From positions 62,001-126,000 of the forward strand of contig NZ_QPJD01000004.1 of NCBI RefSeq assembly GCF_003337375.1: 64,000 nt of DNA, written 5' to 3'. Positions 54,517 through 63,356 of this stretch are shown here, piece by piece. The translations under genes and the position numbers were made by a program. This DNA is from Paenibacillus prosopidis. Lineage in GTDB: Bacteria > Bacillota > Bacilli > Paenibacillales > Paenibacillaceae. The number at the start of each line of letters is the position of its first letter. The first letter of the stretch is position 1. Below the pieces are notes generated by a model. The model searched no databases and was not told where the DNA came from. It worked only from the letters and a program-made list of their open reading frames with translations.

Positions 54517-55677
54517 TTATTCAGAAGGATATCGTCCAGTCGTTTGTCCAACGACCAGCTCCGGTTTAATTAAGGTTTTGCAGTACTTGCTGTTTCGGCC
54601 TGTTCCACCCTCAATAATATCGAGAAGCGTGCGGGCCGCGCGAAAGCCCATATCGTGCTCAAACTGTTTGACATGGGTAAAAATGCTAAATTCCTCTACG
54701 ATCGATGTAGGATCGTCAAAGCTTACGATGGACAAGTCATCCGGCACCTTCAAACCTGCTTGACGCGCCATTTGATAAATTTGGACCCCAAGTCTTCCGT
54801 TAAGTGTGATATACGCCGTCGCCATACGATTACGGATATACCGGTATAACGGATGGTTTTCCGCATCCTTCAAGCTATTCACCTGAAATCCGGTGATCAT
54901 ATGAGCCGGATTTATGAGCGCACCCTTGTTTTTTAGAGCGTTCATGTAACCTTCAATCCGCTCCTGCACCGTTACAGTCTGCAGCGGAGAATCGGAGCAA
55001 ATGGCGATTTCCCGGTGTCCGAGCTCCCAGAGGTAATCGACCGCAAGACTTGTGCCAAGCCTGCCGTCCGCAGCAATATAATGAGTCTCCACCCCCGGCA
55101 AGTATCGGTCTATAAGCACGAAGGGATAGCCCGCAAACTTCATGCTCAATATCTCCTCGTTGTAATTCTCCTCGTCTACCGGGAAAACTAACAAGCCTTC
55201 GGCTCCGATATCCTTAAGTGTCTTAATGGACTCTTTTTCTTTCGCAATGTCGCCGCCTGACAAAAGAATCATGCTCCGGTAGCCTTTCTCGCCGAGCGCC
55301 TTCTGAACGCCTTCGATCAAACGGATAGCGAAGTAATCGTCAATGGAAGGCATAATAAGGCCGATAATACGCTCACGAGGGCCGTTCTCTTGCCGCTCTC
55401 CGATCGAAATAGCTGCTGTGGATCGGACTGCTTCTTGAACAGGCATCGGCTTACGGCTGCTGACGAAGCTTCCTTTGCCTGGAACCCTTGTAATAATATC
55501 ATCATTCGCTAAGCCTGCCATGGCATTAACAACCGTGATCTTACTGACGTTAAAGCGTTTCATAAGATCCTTTTCCGTCGGAATCCGATCACCGGCCTTC
55601 AAGCCTTCAGAATCAATCAGATCGCGGATATAGTCCTGGATTTTCTGATAGAGCGGCGTGCGAACTGTTGAATTCAT
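54517..55677 (-). CDS. GntR/LacI-type sugar-responsive repressor
   Basis: The 386-residue protein has an N-terminal GntR winged helix (about 8-75, with GDRIPTEKDLMKRFNVSKIT and the wing RVPGKGSFV), a linker, and a C-terminal LacI/periplasmic-binding-like sensor domain (about 105-380). This AraR-like design represses sugar genes until the effector binds. The start chosen is ATG 55677 with GGTGATTG upstream. A terminator separates it from the GH38 operon, which is its likely target together with its own gene. Confidence 0.9.
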   Translation of the reverse strand: MNSTVRTPLYQKIQDYIRDLIDSEGLKAGDRIPTEKDLMKRFNVSKITVVNAMAGLANDDIITRVPGKGSFVSSRKPMPVQEAVRSTAAISIGERQENGPRERIIGLIMPSIDDYFAIRLIEGVQKALGEKGYRSMILLSGGDIAKEKESIKTLKDIGAEGLLVFPVDEENYNEEILSMKFAGYPFVLIDRYLPGVETHYIAADGRLGTSLAVDYLWELGHREIAICSDSPLQTVTVQERIEGYMNALKNKGALINPAHMITGFQVNSLKDAENHPLYRYIRNRMATAYITLNGRLGVQIYQMARQAGLKVPDDLSIVSFDDPTSIVEEFSIFTHVKQFEHDMGFRAARTLLDIIEGGTGRNSKYCKTLIKPELVVGQTTGRYPSE

Positions 55678-55683
55678 TAGCAA

Positions 55684-56045
55684 TCACCAAACTTCATATT
55701 GATATTTGTTATATATAGTATATTGTAAATCCGTATTACGCAATAGCTGCTCATTTGTCGAATGGTGCAAGATAAAAACTAAACTGTCTTATATACGTCA
55801 GCACTACCAAATTACTGGTGAAAATTGTCGATATGGAGTCTGAGTCGAACTATGATGAATATATATAATATACATAAATGAAGGAGTTATGAACCGATTT
55901 CTGTACCAAATCCAATGTAGAACACTAGTCTAAGATCACGAAAAAGGGGCTGTCCCAGAAGGTTTATAACCTTCTGGGACAGCCCCTTTATGAAACTACT
56001 TTGCGGCGACTCCAAGACAAATCCGCAAAATAAATTAGATGTTTC
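55684..56045. promoter_or_regulatory. Intergenic region upstream of the GntR/LacI-type regulator
   Basis: The 360-bp gap holds the regulator promoter, an AT-rich palindrome-like stretch with GTTATATATAGTATATTG (55708-55725) and a second one around 55855-55880. A strong terminator lies at 55943. No further gene was found. Confidence 0.45.
55943..55986 (-). terminator. Perfect long hairpin terminator after the 86-residue gene
   Basis: GGGGCTGTCCCAGAAGGTT and AACCTTCTGGGACAGCCCC form a perfect stem of about 19 bp with a tiny loop. The minus strand continues into TTTTTCG. It belongs to the GGCTGTCCC-type hairpins of this window. Confidence 0.88.
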
Positions 56046-56306
56046 TTAATAATATGACTCTTTCCGTTTTTCAGTAAAATTATATAAACCAATTCTATGA
56101 TCAGTATTTCTAATTTTCTCAATTAATTTGCATAGATTGATCATGGAATCAGAATCCCTTGTCGACGAAGCGATTTGATAAAGGGTATTAAAGCTTCCTA
56201 AGGCATGCTCTACATTTACCGCGCCGCTCTTAAGGTTAATCAATACTCTCTCAATTTCCGCGTTAATAAACCATAATGCTCTTTTTCTAATTTTCGAATT
56301 ATCCAT
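56046..56306 (-). CDS. Hypothetical protein, 86 residues
   Basis: The ATG at 56306 has a perfect GGAGGT at about four bases, and a strong terminator follows the gene, so it is a genuine unit. The product is soluble, basic at the start (KIRKRALWFINAEIERV) and predicted all helical, with a polar tail (NFTEKRKESYY). I do not recognise a family. Alone on its transcript. Confidence 0.72.
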   Translation of the reverse strand: MDNSKIRKRALWFINAEIERVLINLKSGAVNVEHALGSFNTLYQIASSTRDSDSMINLCKLIEKIRNTDHRIGLYNFTEKRKESYY

Positions 56307-56622
56307 GATTACCTCCGATGTCTTTTAAATTACCATCACCTCATTTAGTATATCGCTCTTCTTTTTATAATATTGTCGAAATGAGTAGTCGAAATATATT
56401 AATTTTAAAGGCTGAATAAACCGATCGTAATCGAGATGCTGATCACTTCATAAAGGAGTACGGTGTCCGTTATAGGAAATATTTTGTTATCTACTTTTTA
56501 AATAAAACTTGATAATGTGGAAGATAAGGATAGGCGCGTACGACGTTCGATAAAATATTAGTCGCACTTCTACCCTGTTAGCGGGCAAGATATGCGAATA
56601 ATAAATATAGAGGTGAACTGTA
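56307..56622. other. Divergent intergenic region, 316 bp
   Basis: The gap separates the 86-residue gene and the zinc-ribbon gene and must hold both promoters. It is AT rich. A 12-codon frame at about 56472-56510 with AAAGGAG upstream is too short to call. No repeat or hairpin of note was seen. Confidence 0.4.
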
Positions 56623-57507
56623 ATGCAGAAGAAACTCTGTGTGTTCTGTAATGAAATCGTTCCAATAGAATCAAAGGGCGAACATGATAGATATGTGGGC
56701 TGTCACTGCTCACCTGACGGCTTCTACAGCCTCTTGAGAGACAGCTATGATCCAATCCGTGCGTTCCCGCATCATACGAAACGCCAACTATTTCCCATCA
56801 TATCGGCTTATATCCGGGAGCTGACAGATTGTGATGAAAGGGTCACTCTATCGATTGAAGATTTAGAAACCATTAGAAATTCCCCGAGAATACCTGTGAC
56901 CATCGAAGAGAAAGGGAGCCGTTTGCTGCAATATTTATACAGACATTCGGAAGGGCCGGGAGATCCCGTCGTCATTAATCCGCTGTCTCAAAGCTTTAAC
57001 TTGACGTATTCTCCAAATTTACAAGAGCTCGTTTATATCATCGAGAAGCTGAGAGAAGAGCAGTTAATCGTAAGGGAAAGCGTGACCTTTAGGCTAACGG
57101 AGCAAGGATGGAGCGAAGCTGCCGTAAGAGCCGGAGGAAAAAAGCTGAAGTCATGCTTCGTTTTGCTTCCGGATGACATTGATTTGTGTGCGGAGTGGTC
57201 GGAAATATTGCTTCCAAAACTCGAACAGTGCGGGTATCAGCCGCGTTTGATTAATCATTCGGGTTCGGACAATACGGATTCCATGCAGCAAATTTCCGAA
57301 AGCAAACTTATTATCGCGGATTTGACTAACCATTCGCCGGAGGTATATTTTGCGGCGGGTTATGCGCTCGGCATTAATATCCCGGTCATCTGGACGGTTA
57401 ACCGCACCTATGCGGACAAATTGTTCGTTCAAACACAGCAAATCCGCCCAATCGTTTGGGACACTGTAGAGGAATTGGCAGCCTTATTGCAGCAGAGATT
57501 GAGTTAA
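56623..57507 (+). CDS. Zinc-ribbon, winged-helix and deoxyribosyltransferase-like protein
   Basis: The 294-residue protein starts with C-x-x-C (C6, C9) and a later C-x-C (VGCHC), a likely zinc site. A winged-helix-like part follows (about 105-165, with LVYIIEKLREEQLIV and FRLTEQG). The C-terminal 120 residues resemble the nucleoside 2-deoxyribosyltransferase/TIR-like fold (ISESKLIIADLTNHSPEVYF, AAGYALGINIPVIW). In that family the motif is usually N-P-N-V-x-Y-E-x-G-Y-A; here the glutamate is replaced by alanine. It could be a sensor or an inactive enzyme. Function unknown. Confidence 0.65.
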   Translation: MQKKLCVFCNEIVPIESKGEHDRYVGCHCSPDGFYSLLRDSYDPIRAFPHHTKRQLFPIISAYIRELTDCDERVTLSIEDLETIRNSPRIPVTIEEKGSRLLQYLYRHSEGPGDPVVINPLSQSFNLTYSPNLQELVYIIEKLREEQLIVRESVTFRLTEQGWSEAAVRAGGKKLKSCFVLLPDDIDLCAEWSEILLPKLEQCGYQPRLINHSGSDNTDSMQQISESKLIIADLTNHSPEVYFAAGYALGINIPVIWTVNRTYADKLFVQTQQIRPIVWDTVEELAALLQQRLS

Positions 57508-57522
57508 TAAATTGCCACCGAA

Positions 57523-57570
57523 AAAATGCCATGCGTCCGGGAGCAGCTTCAATCCCTTCGCATGGCATTT
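57523..57570 (-). terminator. Terminator of the GH172 gene
   Basis: AAATGCCATGCG (57524-57535) and CGCATGGCATTT (57559-57570) pair over 12 bp with a long loop. On the minus strand TTTTTTC follows. It also ends near the convergent zinc-ribbon gene. Confidence 0.72.
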
Positions 57571-57673
57571 CACATAAAGCTGCCTCCAGCTCTTTCGGAA
57601 GAACGCAGTGAGCTGATAACAAGCATATAAATCAGTCGGGCGCCATATTGAAATTACAAGTTAACCGGATCCG

Positions 57674-58756
57674 TCAAATGACTTCCCGCTCATCATTCCC
57701 CGGCAAGGCCGGATAAGCGGCGTGCGGCTCCAGCTGATACCAGAACGCAGTCGAAGCAATATCGCTTTGCTGCGGCAAATACCTGCTTCCCGATCGCCAG
57801 CCCAGGTCTTGAATCGTTACTCTTAAATCCTTCTCGAAACGGATCGGATCCATGATGTGCCACCGGTACATGCCGAACCGCTGTTGGCTGCGGTATAAGC
57901 CATCCGGCTTGATAAGCTGATGCATGCCGAGATACGCGGTTGAGTACGTGGAATACTGTCCGATCGGCTGTTCCCAGTTCCATGCTCCGCCAAAATAATC
58001 CTCCGTTCCCGTTCCGCAAATCGTCGGAAACTCCGTATCTCCATCCATGAAAAACTTGATTTCGCCCTCTCCCCACCAGCCGGTATTGTTTACCTGCCAG
58101 GCCAGATAGGTTCCGATGTAGTGGCCCTTTCCGGTTACGCCGTCCAATATCGTATGGACGTCGCCGTAGGGAACGGGGTTTGATCTTCTCCACTGGGCAT
58201 GAAAATATGCCATATCGTCCGGTACATCCGTCAACGTATAGTCAACCTGATAGTAAAGAACAACTTTGTCAGGCTCCCTGTTTTCCACCGTGATTTTGGC
58301 ATGCTTGCGGAATGGCATCAGCCAATAGCTGTTCATTCCGCCTGCGGGATTAACGGCGACCGGTTGTGAATTCACGTCGCACCGTTCTTGCCAGCCATTG
58401 CAGAAAAAATCTCCAAGCGGCACTTCAACGGAAGGCTGCTCCTCGTTATCCCAATACATGCGGAGAATCATATTCCGCCAGTGACTGGGAAAGCATGTAA
58501 GCCATATATGCTGAATGGCCCCCGGTCCGTCAATATCAGCCATCGTAAAGGTCGTACCTGCAGCAATTTCGACCGAAGGAGAGATCTTCCAGCCAATGCC
58601 AAGATCACGCGCGCACTCAGCGCCCGTTCCTTCCGTCGCCATGCCTCCCTTTCCTTTTGCCCCGTTAAAATTTTCTGCGCTGATCGAACGCGTCTGCGCA
58701 TTGGATACCCTCGCCAAGCTCCCAATTCCCATCTCAAGGCCGTTAAATGGTTTCAT
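57674..58756 (-). CDS. GH172 (DUF2961) family glycoside hydrolase
   Basis: The 360-residue protein starts at ATG 58756 with AAGGAGC upstream; an upstream extension lacks a ribosome site. It contains the family motifs GDFFCNGW, a conserved glutamate in GEGEIKFFMDGD and the second in GTGTEDYFGG, which are the catalytic pair known from GH172 enzymes (alpha-fructofuranosidase, arabinofuranosidase type activities). The jelly-roll fold forms trimers in characterised members. No signal peptide, so probably cytoplasmic. An AraC regulator is divergently coded and a perfect cre box lies between. Confidence 0.88.
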   Translation of the reverse strand: MKPFNGLEMGIGSLARVSNAQTRSISAENFNGAKGKGGMATEGTGAECARDLGIGWKISPSVEIAAGTTFTMADIDGPGAIQHIWLTCFPSHWRNMILRMYWDNEEQPSVEVPLGDFFCNGWQERCDVNSQPVAVNPAGGMNSYWLMPFRKHAKITVENREPDKVVLYYQVDYTLTDVPDDMAYFHAQWRRSNPVPYGDVHTILDGVTGKGHYIGTYLAWQVNNTGWWGEGEIKFFMDGDTEFPTICGTGTEDYFGGAWNWEQPIGQYSTYSTAYLGMHQLIKPDGLYRSQQRFGMYRWHIMDPIRFEKDLRVTIQDLGWRSGSRYLPQQSDIASTAFWYQLEPHAAYPALPGNDEREVI

Positions 58757-58878
58757 GTCCGTGTGCTCCTTCCAGCATAAATGTAGCCGGCAAATGAAAT
58801 GCATAGCTCCAAAAGTTGATGTGCAGAGGCAGTCATAATATAATAGAAGATGCTGTCTATGATCAGGCCTCAAAATCA

Positions 58879-58892
58879 TGTTAACGATTACA
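58879..58892. promoter_or_regulatory. cre box (CcpA operator) between GH172 and AraC genes
   Basis: TGTTAACGATTACA matches TGWNANCGNTNWCA at all 14 positions. It lies 123 bp from the GH172 start and 86 bp from the AraC start, in the shared promoter region, so catabolite control of one or both genes is likely. Confidence 0.65.
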
Positions 58893-58977
58893 TTGCCTAT
58901 GTTATCACATATTTTTTCACACTTCTTTATTTCAACTTGTTATTATTTATCCAATCTTGCTATTTTAGGGTGGTCAA

Positions 58978-59883
58978 ATGGAAACGCTTACCGATTCGAA
59001 GAAGGCATTAATGATGAAGCTGTCGCCTAACGTCCGCAGAGCATGGAACCATCGCGAGTCCGGGATGCGTTTGAAAGCCCGGATCATTTTCGACTATGAG
59101 CTTCTTTACCTGGAGAAGGGACAGCTTACCATCCGAATCGGCGATACAATTCATACCATCATGCCGGGCGACATCATCCTCTTCAAACCGGGCAAGGAGC
59201 ATGAATTTATCGAGTCGAGCGGTGAGTGCTGGATGCCGCACATCCATTTTGACGCTCTGCATGAGGATGACTTCGAGGAGGTTCCCATTAACTACAAAAA
59301 TTTGTCGGAATGCAGTCAGAAAGAAAAAGGATGGATTCGTGAGGAAGTGTTAGAATCGGTGCTTCAAATACCGGATGTCATTCGGGTAGAAAACCACGGG
59401 GAAATATTAAAGACGCTTCAGCAGCTAATTCATACTTATGAAAGACGCGATCTTGATTTCTTTATTCTGCAAAAATCGTTGGCGTTAAAGCTGATTTATC
59501 TTATCGTCAAAGGGCTGGAAGCCAGCCAAGCATCCGGACTGAAAGTTCACGATAAATCGCTCGATGCGACAGCCACTCTTATTATGGAGCGGTTCGATCA
59601 AACGATTCTCCTTGAAGAGCTTTCGAAAACGGCTACGCTCAGTGTCTTTCACTACTCACGACTCTTCAAGCAGAAATACGGGCTTACGCCCCATCAATTT
59701 CAAATGCGGTACCGGATCGAAAAAGCTAAGGATCTGATGATTTACAGCCCGCTGTCGGTTACATCCATTGCCGAGAAAGTAGGCTACGGCAGCGTCTATG
59801 CATTCAGCAAGGCGTTTAAGCAAATGGAAGGCATCTCTCCGAGAAAATTCATTCAAACCTTTACCGGAATGAATGAGCTCTGA
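58978..59883 (+). CDS. AraC family transcriptional regulator
   Basis: The 301-residue protein has an N-terminal cupin domain (YELLYLEKGQLTIRIG, PGDIILFKPGKEHEF) and a C-terminal AraC HTH pair (about 195-295, LSVFHYSRLFKQKYG and YGSVYAFSKAFKQMEG). The ATG has GGGTGG upstream. Divergent from the GH172 gene, which it probably activates in response to its sugar substrate. Confidence 0.9.
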   Translation: METLTDSKKALMMKLSPNVRRAWNHRESGMRLKARIIFDYELLYLEKGQLTIRIGDTIHTIMPGDIILFKPGKEHEFIESSGECWMPHIHFDALHEDDFEEVPINYKNLSECSQKEKGWIREEVLESVLQIPDVIRVENHGEILKTLQQLIHTYERRDLDFFILQKSLALKLIYLIVKGLEASQASGLKVHDKSLDATATLIMERFDQTILLEELSKTATLSVFHYSRLFKQKYGLTPHQFQMRYRIEKAKDLMIYSPLSVTSIAEKVGYGSVYAFSKAFKQMEGISPRKFIQTFTGMNEL

Positions 59884-59914
59884 GTCGCTGCCTCCCATTC
59901 GCTGACTTCATGAT

Positions 59915-61486
59915 TCAACCCATTTTATACCTTTGAAAATTATTTCTGCCTTCTTCCTTTACCTTCAACATGGCATAATCGGAGTTCTGCAGCAGAATAC
60001 CGGGCTCTGTTCCGTGCTCCGGAAAAAAGCTGATGCCGATGCTTGCGGATATTTTCACATCATGCCCGTCAAGCTCAAACGCTTGATCCAGTTTTTCTTT
60101 AATTACCTTAGCTGTTAATTCAATTTGATCGTCATTATTCGAGTAAGGGGAAATCAAACAAAATTCATCGCCCCCCAACCGGCAGAGAAAATCATCGCCT
60201 TTCAAGCACTGCTTCAACCGCGCAGCTACTTGAATCAAAAGCAAATCACCTATTTGATGTCCCAAAGTATCGTTAACGAGCTTGAAGCGGTCTAAATCGA
60301 TGAAGAGGATAGCAAAGCAAGCACCCTGAGCGACACTATCTTCTAAACGCTTATAAAAAGACTTCCTATTCGGAAGACCGGTAAGAACATCATGATCGGC
60401 CTGGTATTGAATCTCGGTTTGCGCCTTCTCCAGGGACGTCATCATACGGTTGAACTTCATTTCTAATTGTGTGATTTCGTCGTTTCCGGATTCCTGGATC
60501 CGAATTGACAAATCCTTTCCGTTCTCGATCTCTTGCATGTTTTCGATCGCCCGATTCAGCCTTTTAAAAATCGTCCGTCCCAAAAAATGAGTAATTAAAA
60601 GGAAAAATGCAAAGCCGGCAACGCTGAAATATAGCATATAAAACCAAGTGTTCTTCTTCGCCTGCTCATACAGTTCCCTTGATTGGTCGAACTTTAGGAT
60701 TACAGCAGGTTTCATCTCATGGTCAGACAAAAGCACATAGTTTGTAATGGATCTTTTACCGACTCCACTCCAAAATGGGAGGGATTCTTTTCCATTCACA
60801 GAAACAGTATCCGTTTTCCCCGGCAGCTTAAATAGCGGACCGGCAAGGTCATACGAAAGGTTCACATCCGCTTTTTCAGAAACGTATCGGATGTAGTTGG
60901 CATCCAAATACCGGGCAAACACTAGTTTTCCGTGAACAGGACCCTTATTTTCGCTTGTCAGAATCGGATATGAAGCAAGGATAACCGGCTGCTTATCCAC
61001 TAAGATAAGACCATGATTCCGGGAGGACTCATCGGCATGATACAGTAAAGAAGGATGTTCCCGAACGAGAGCGTCGATAAAGGACTGCGGGTAAGGGAGC
61101 TGTATGTTGTTTGTGAAATCGTAGGCTTTTCCAAAATAAACCTTATTCTGGTTATTCATAAGCAGGGTAACATTAAGACGGCTGGACACAAATAATGAAT
61201 CAGGATAATTTGCCGTCAAGTATGGATCACTCAAAGGAGGAATAGTTGGCCTTTCAATAAAGCGGTAGGTATCATCCCAGCCCGCATAGTTGATGGCAAT
61301 CGATCCCAGATTTTTGTTCTCATCAAAAAAGGCAAGAAGAACCCGCTTCATATCTTCTCTTGCATTATTCAGCTCCATCGTTTCATAGTTGCGGAGCAAC
61401 GCTCTTTCGGAAATGAGATAAAGCAGCGTTAATAGACAGATAGTGAGCAAACCGACGTAGATCATTATTTTCCGTTTCAAAAGCAT
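59915..61486 (-). CDS. CHASE4-HAMP-GGDEF diguanylate cyclase
   Basis: The 523-residue membrane protein has a first helix (about 7-24), an extracytoplasmic CHASE4-like sensor domain (with YAGWDDTYRFIE), a second helix at about 280-305, HAMP, and a C-terminal GGDEF domain with the intact RLGGDEFCLI site. It makes cyclic-di-GMP. It is transcribed alone, converging with the AraC gene. The ligand of the sensor is unknown. Confidence 0.9.
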   Translation of the reverse strand: MLLKRKIMIYVGLLTICLLTLLYLISERALLRNYETMELNNAREDMKRVLLAFFDENKNLGSIAINYAGWDDTYRFIERPTIPPLSDPYLTANYPDSLFVSSRLNVTLLMNNQNKVYFGKAYDFTNNIQLPYPQSFIDALVREHPSLLYHADESSRNHGLILVDKQPVILASYPILTSENKGPVHGKLVFARYLDANYIRYVSEKADVNLSYDLAGPLFKLPGKTDTVSVNGKESLPFWSGVGKRSITNYVLLSDHEMKPAVILKFDQSRELYEQAKKNTWFYMLYFSVAGFAFFLLITHFLGRTIFKRLNRAIENMQEIENGKDLSIRIQESGNDEITQLEMKFNRMMTSLEKAQTEIQYQADHDVLTGLPNRKSFYKRLEDSVAQGACFAILFIDLDRFKLVNDTLGHQIGDLLLIQVAARLKQCLKGDDFLCRLGGDEFCLISPYSNNDDQIELTAKVIKEKLDQAFELDGHDVKISASIGISFFPEHGTEPGILLQNSDYAMLKVKEEGRNNFQRYKMG

Positions 61487-61631
61487 GGCAGTATCGACTC
61501 CTGGTGTGGTCGTTTACTCGAAACATTTGCTAGTTTTCCTGTAATATAGTCTGGATTATTTAATTATAAAGGAATATTTTGTTTCTGTAACCGAAAACAT
61601 TACGCTGTTTCATAAAAAACTATAAAAATAA

Positions 61632-61676
61632 AAAACATACTTGATCAATAAAAAACTTATTGATCAAGTATGTTTT
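61632..61676 (-). terminator. Terminator of glgC
   Basis: AAAACATACTTGATCAATAA and TTATTGATCAAGTATGTTTT form a perfect stem of about 20 bp directly after the glgC stop codon, with T-rich flanks on both strands. Confidence 0.9.
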
Positions 61677-61677
61677 T

Positions 61678-62841
61678 TTAGACGCTAATGATTTCAGAAG
61701 CTTTTGAAGGCTTAGCAGAAATGAATTCACCCGTTCCGATTACAGTAATGTCACCGTCCTGTTGCCCGATTACCGCCCCGTCTTCGATTACACTGCCTTC
61801 ACCTATAATTGCTTTATAAATTTGAACATTGCTTCCGATGATTACGTCCGGCATAATGACGCTTTCTTGGATTTCGCATCCGTCGCCGATTTGTACGCCG
61901 TTAAATACGACGGATCGTCTTACATTTCCTTCAATCACACTATTTGGATGAATCATCGACTTATGGAATTCTGCAGCAGGGTATAGATTCGTTGTTAGGG
62001 GCTGCAGGCGTTCGTTAGTATACATCGGCCACTGTTCAACATCGAGAACGATATCACCGTCGAGCACCTCCATGTGAGCCTCCCAAAGGCTCTCCACCGT
62101 GCCCACATCGCGCCAGTAGCCTTGAAACGGATAAGCATACAGATCAGAGTCCGACGCAAGCATCTTTGGGATGATATCCTTGCCGAAGTCATGGGAGGAT
62201 AATTCGTTCTGAGCATCCTGAAGCAGATAGCGCTTCAGGAACGACCACCGGAACAAGTAAATCCCCATAGAAGCCAGATTACTTTCAGGTTTAGCCGGTT
62301 TCTCGAGAAAATTTGTCACTTTGTACGTATCGTCCACATTCATAATGCCGAATTGATGCGCGTCCTTCCAAGGTACACGCTTAACCGCGATCGTTGCTTC
62401 CGATCCGCATTCCTCATGGAATTTAATCATGGCGTTGTAATCCATCTGGTAAATGTGATCGCCGGAGAGCAGTAGCACGTGCTCCGGATTTTGCTGCTGT
62501 ATGTAATCTAAATTCTTGTAAATGGCATCAGCCGTTCCCGTATACAAGCCATTAACCTGACGGTCGGCCGCAAGCAGGGCGATCTCGGTCTCTTTGTTTT
62601 TCGAGCAATAACCCCCGTCACTGATATGGGAATGCAAGGACTCTGCCTTATACTGGGTCAACACCCCTATCGTATCGATTCCTGAATTAACGCAATTGCT
62701 GATCGGAAAGTCGATAATTCGGTATTGTCCTCCAAATGGCACCGCCGGCTTAGCGAGCTTCTTGGTAAGCGGAGCAAGCCGTTTTCCTTCTCCGCCTGCG
62801 AGCAGCATTGCAATACATTTCTTCTGAATGATACGGATCAT
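61678..62841 (-). CDS. glgC: Glucose-1-phosphate adenylyltransferase
   Basis: The 387-residue enzyme makes ADP-glucose for glycogen. The nucleotidyltransferase motif [33 protein letters not shown], the GTADAIYKN loop, [13 protein letters not shown] and GYWRDVGT are all present, followed by a C-terminal left-handed beta-helix with hexapeptide repeats. ATG 62841 fits the family N-terminus, though GAGGAG directly abuts it. An in-frame hydrophobic extension to 62940 is not typical and has no ribosome site. No other glycogen genes are in the window. Genes around it are unrelated. Confidence 0.9.
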   Translation of the reverse strand: MIRIIQKKCIAMLLAGGEGKRLAPLTKKLAKPAVPFGGQYRIIDFPISNCVNSGIDTIGVLTQYKAESLHSHISDGGYCSKNKETEIALLAADRQVNGLYTGTADAIYKNLDYIQQQNPEHVLLLSGDHIYQMDYNAMIKFHEECGSEATIAVKRVPWKDAHQFGIMNVDDTYKVTNFLEKPAKPESNLASMGIYLFRWSFLKRYLLQDAQNELSSHDFGKDIIPKMLASDSDLYAYPFQGYWRDVGTVESLWEAHMEVLDGDIVLDVEQWPMYTNERLQPLTTNLYPAAEFHKSMIHPNSVIEGNVRRSVVFNGVQIGDGCEIQESVIMPDVIIGSNVQIYKAIIGEGSVIEDGAVIGQQDGDITVIGTGEFISAKPSKASEIISV

Positions 62842-63097
62842 CTCCTCTAGTAATTGTAGTTTGCTCCTAAGCCAAAAGAGAAACACAAAAAAATAGTACC
62901 AGATGATAGTTACGATGTTTGTCATAAGCTGGAGTAACAAAACAATTATTTATCGACAAACGGAAGGGAATAAAAATAGGTTATCTCTTTATTTCTAAAC
63001 TTCTTTTATTATCATTTTCGACCTACATCATTCGACAACATATTCAGAACCCATATGGTACCTTTTAATTAGTACTACAAAAGAGAGGGTGATTCGT

Positions 63098-63232
63098 ATG
63101 AAATTTTTTTGGTTTTCCAGAAAAAAATATCACTGCTTGAACGGACACAGCTTTAAGAACTATTTGGTTATGAATGGCAGTAAACGATGTCCGAAATGTG
63201 CGACGGTAACGATTTACAAAAGAGCGGAATGA
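63098..63232 (+). CDS. Small zinc-finger-like protein, 44 residues
   Basis: The ATG 63098 follows AGAGAGGGTGA. The product is very basic at the start (KFFWFSRKKYH), with C-L-N-G-H near residues 13-17 and C-P-K-C at 31-34, giving a Cys/His set suitable for one zinc. I know no named family. It is framed by glgC upstream (divergent) and a shared terminator with the ArsR-type gene downstream. Confidence 0.6.
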   Translation: MKFFWFSRKKYHCLNGHSFKNYLVMNGSKRCPKCATVTIYKRAE

Positions 63233-63298
63233 ATCACTCTCTTACAACTATGAAAGAACATCAAGACCTATGCGGGATATTAATATGCTGAAAAAAAA

Positions 63299-63346
63299 AG
63301 AAGATCGCCTATCCACCTGATTGGACAGGTAGTTGGCGATCTTCTT
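63299..63346. terminator. Bidirectional terminator
   Basis: Arms AAGAAGATCGCCTATCCACC (from 63299) and GGTAGTTGGCGATCTTCTT (to 63346) form a long stem. A run of A precedes it, so the minus-strand transcript of the ArsR-type gene ends in T. Confidence 0.88.
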
Positions 63347-63356
63347 GTAATGAGCT

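Noticed and set aside
56472..56510. 12-codon frame with AAAGGAG upstream before the zinc-ribbon gene
   Set aside because: Too short to support and no leader-peptide features such as a following attenuator.
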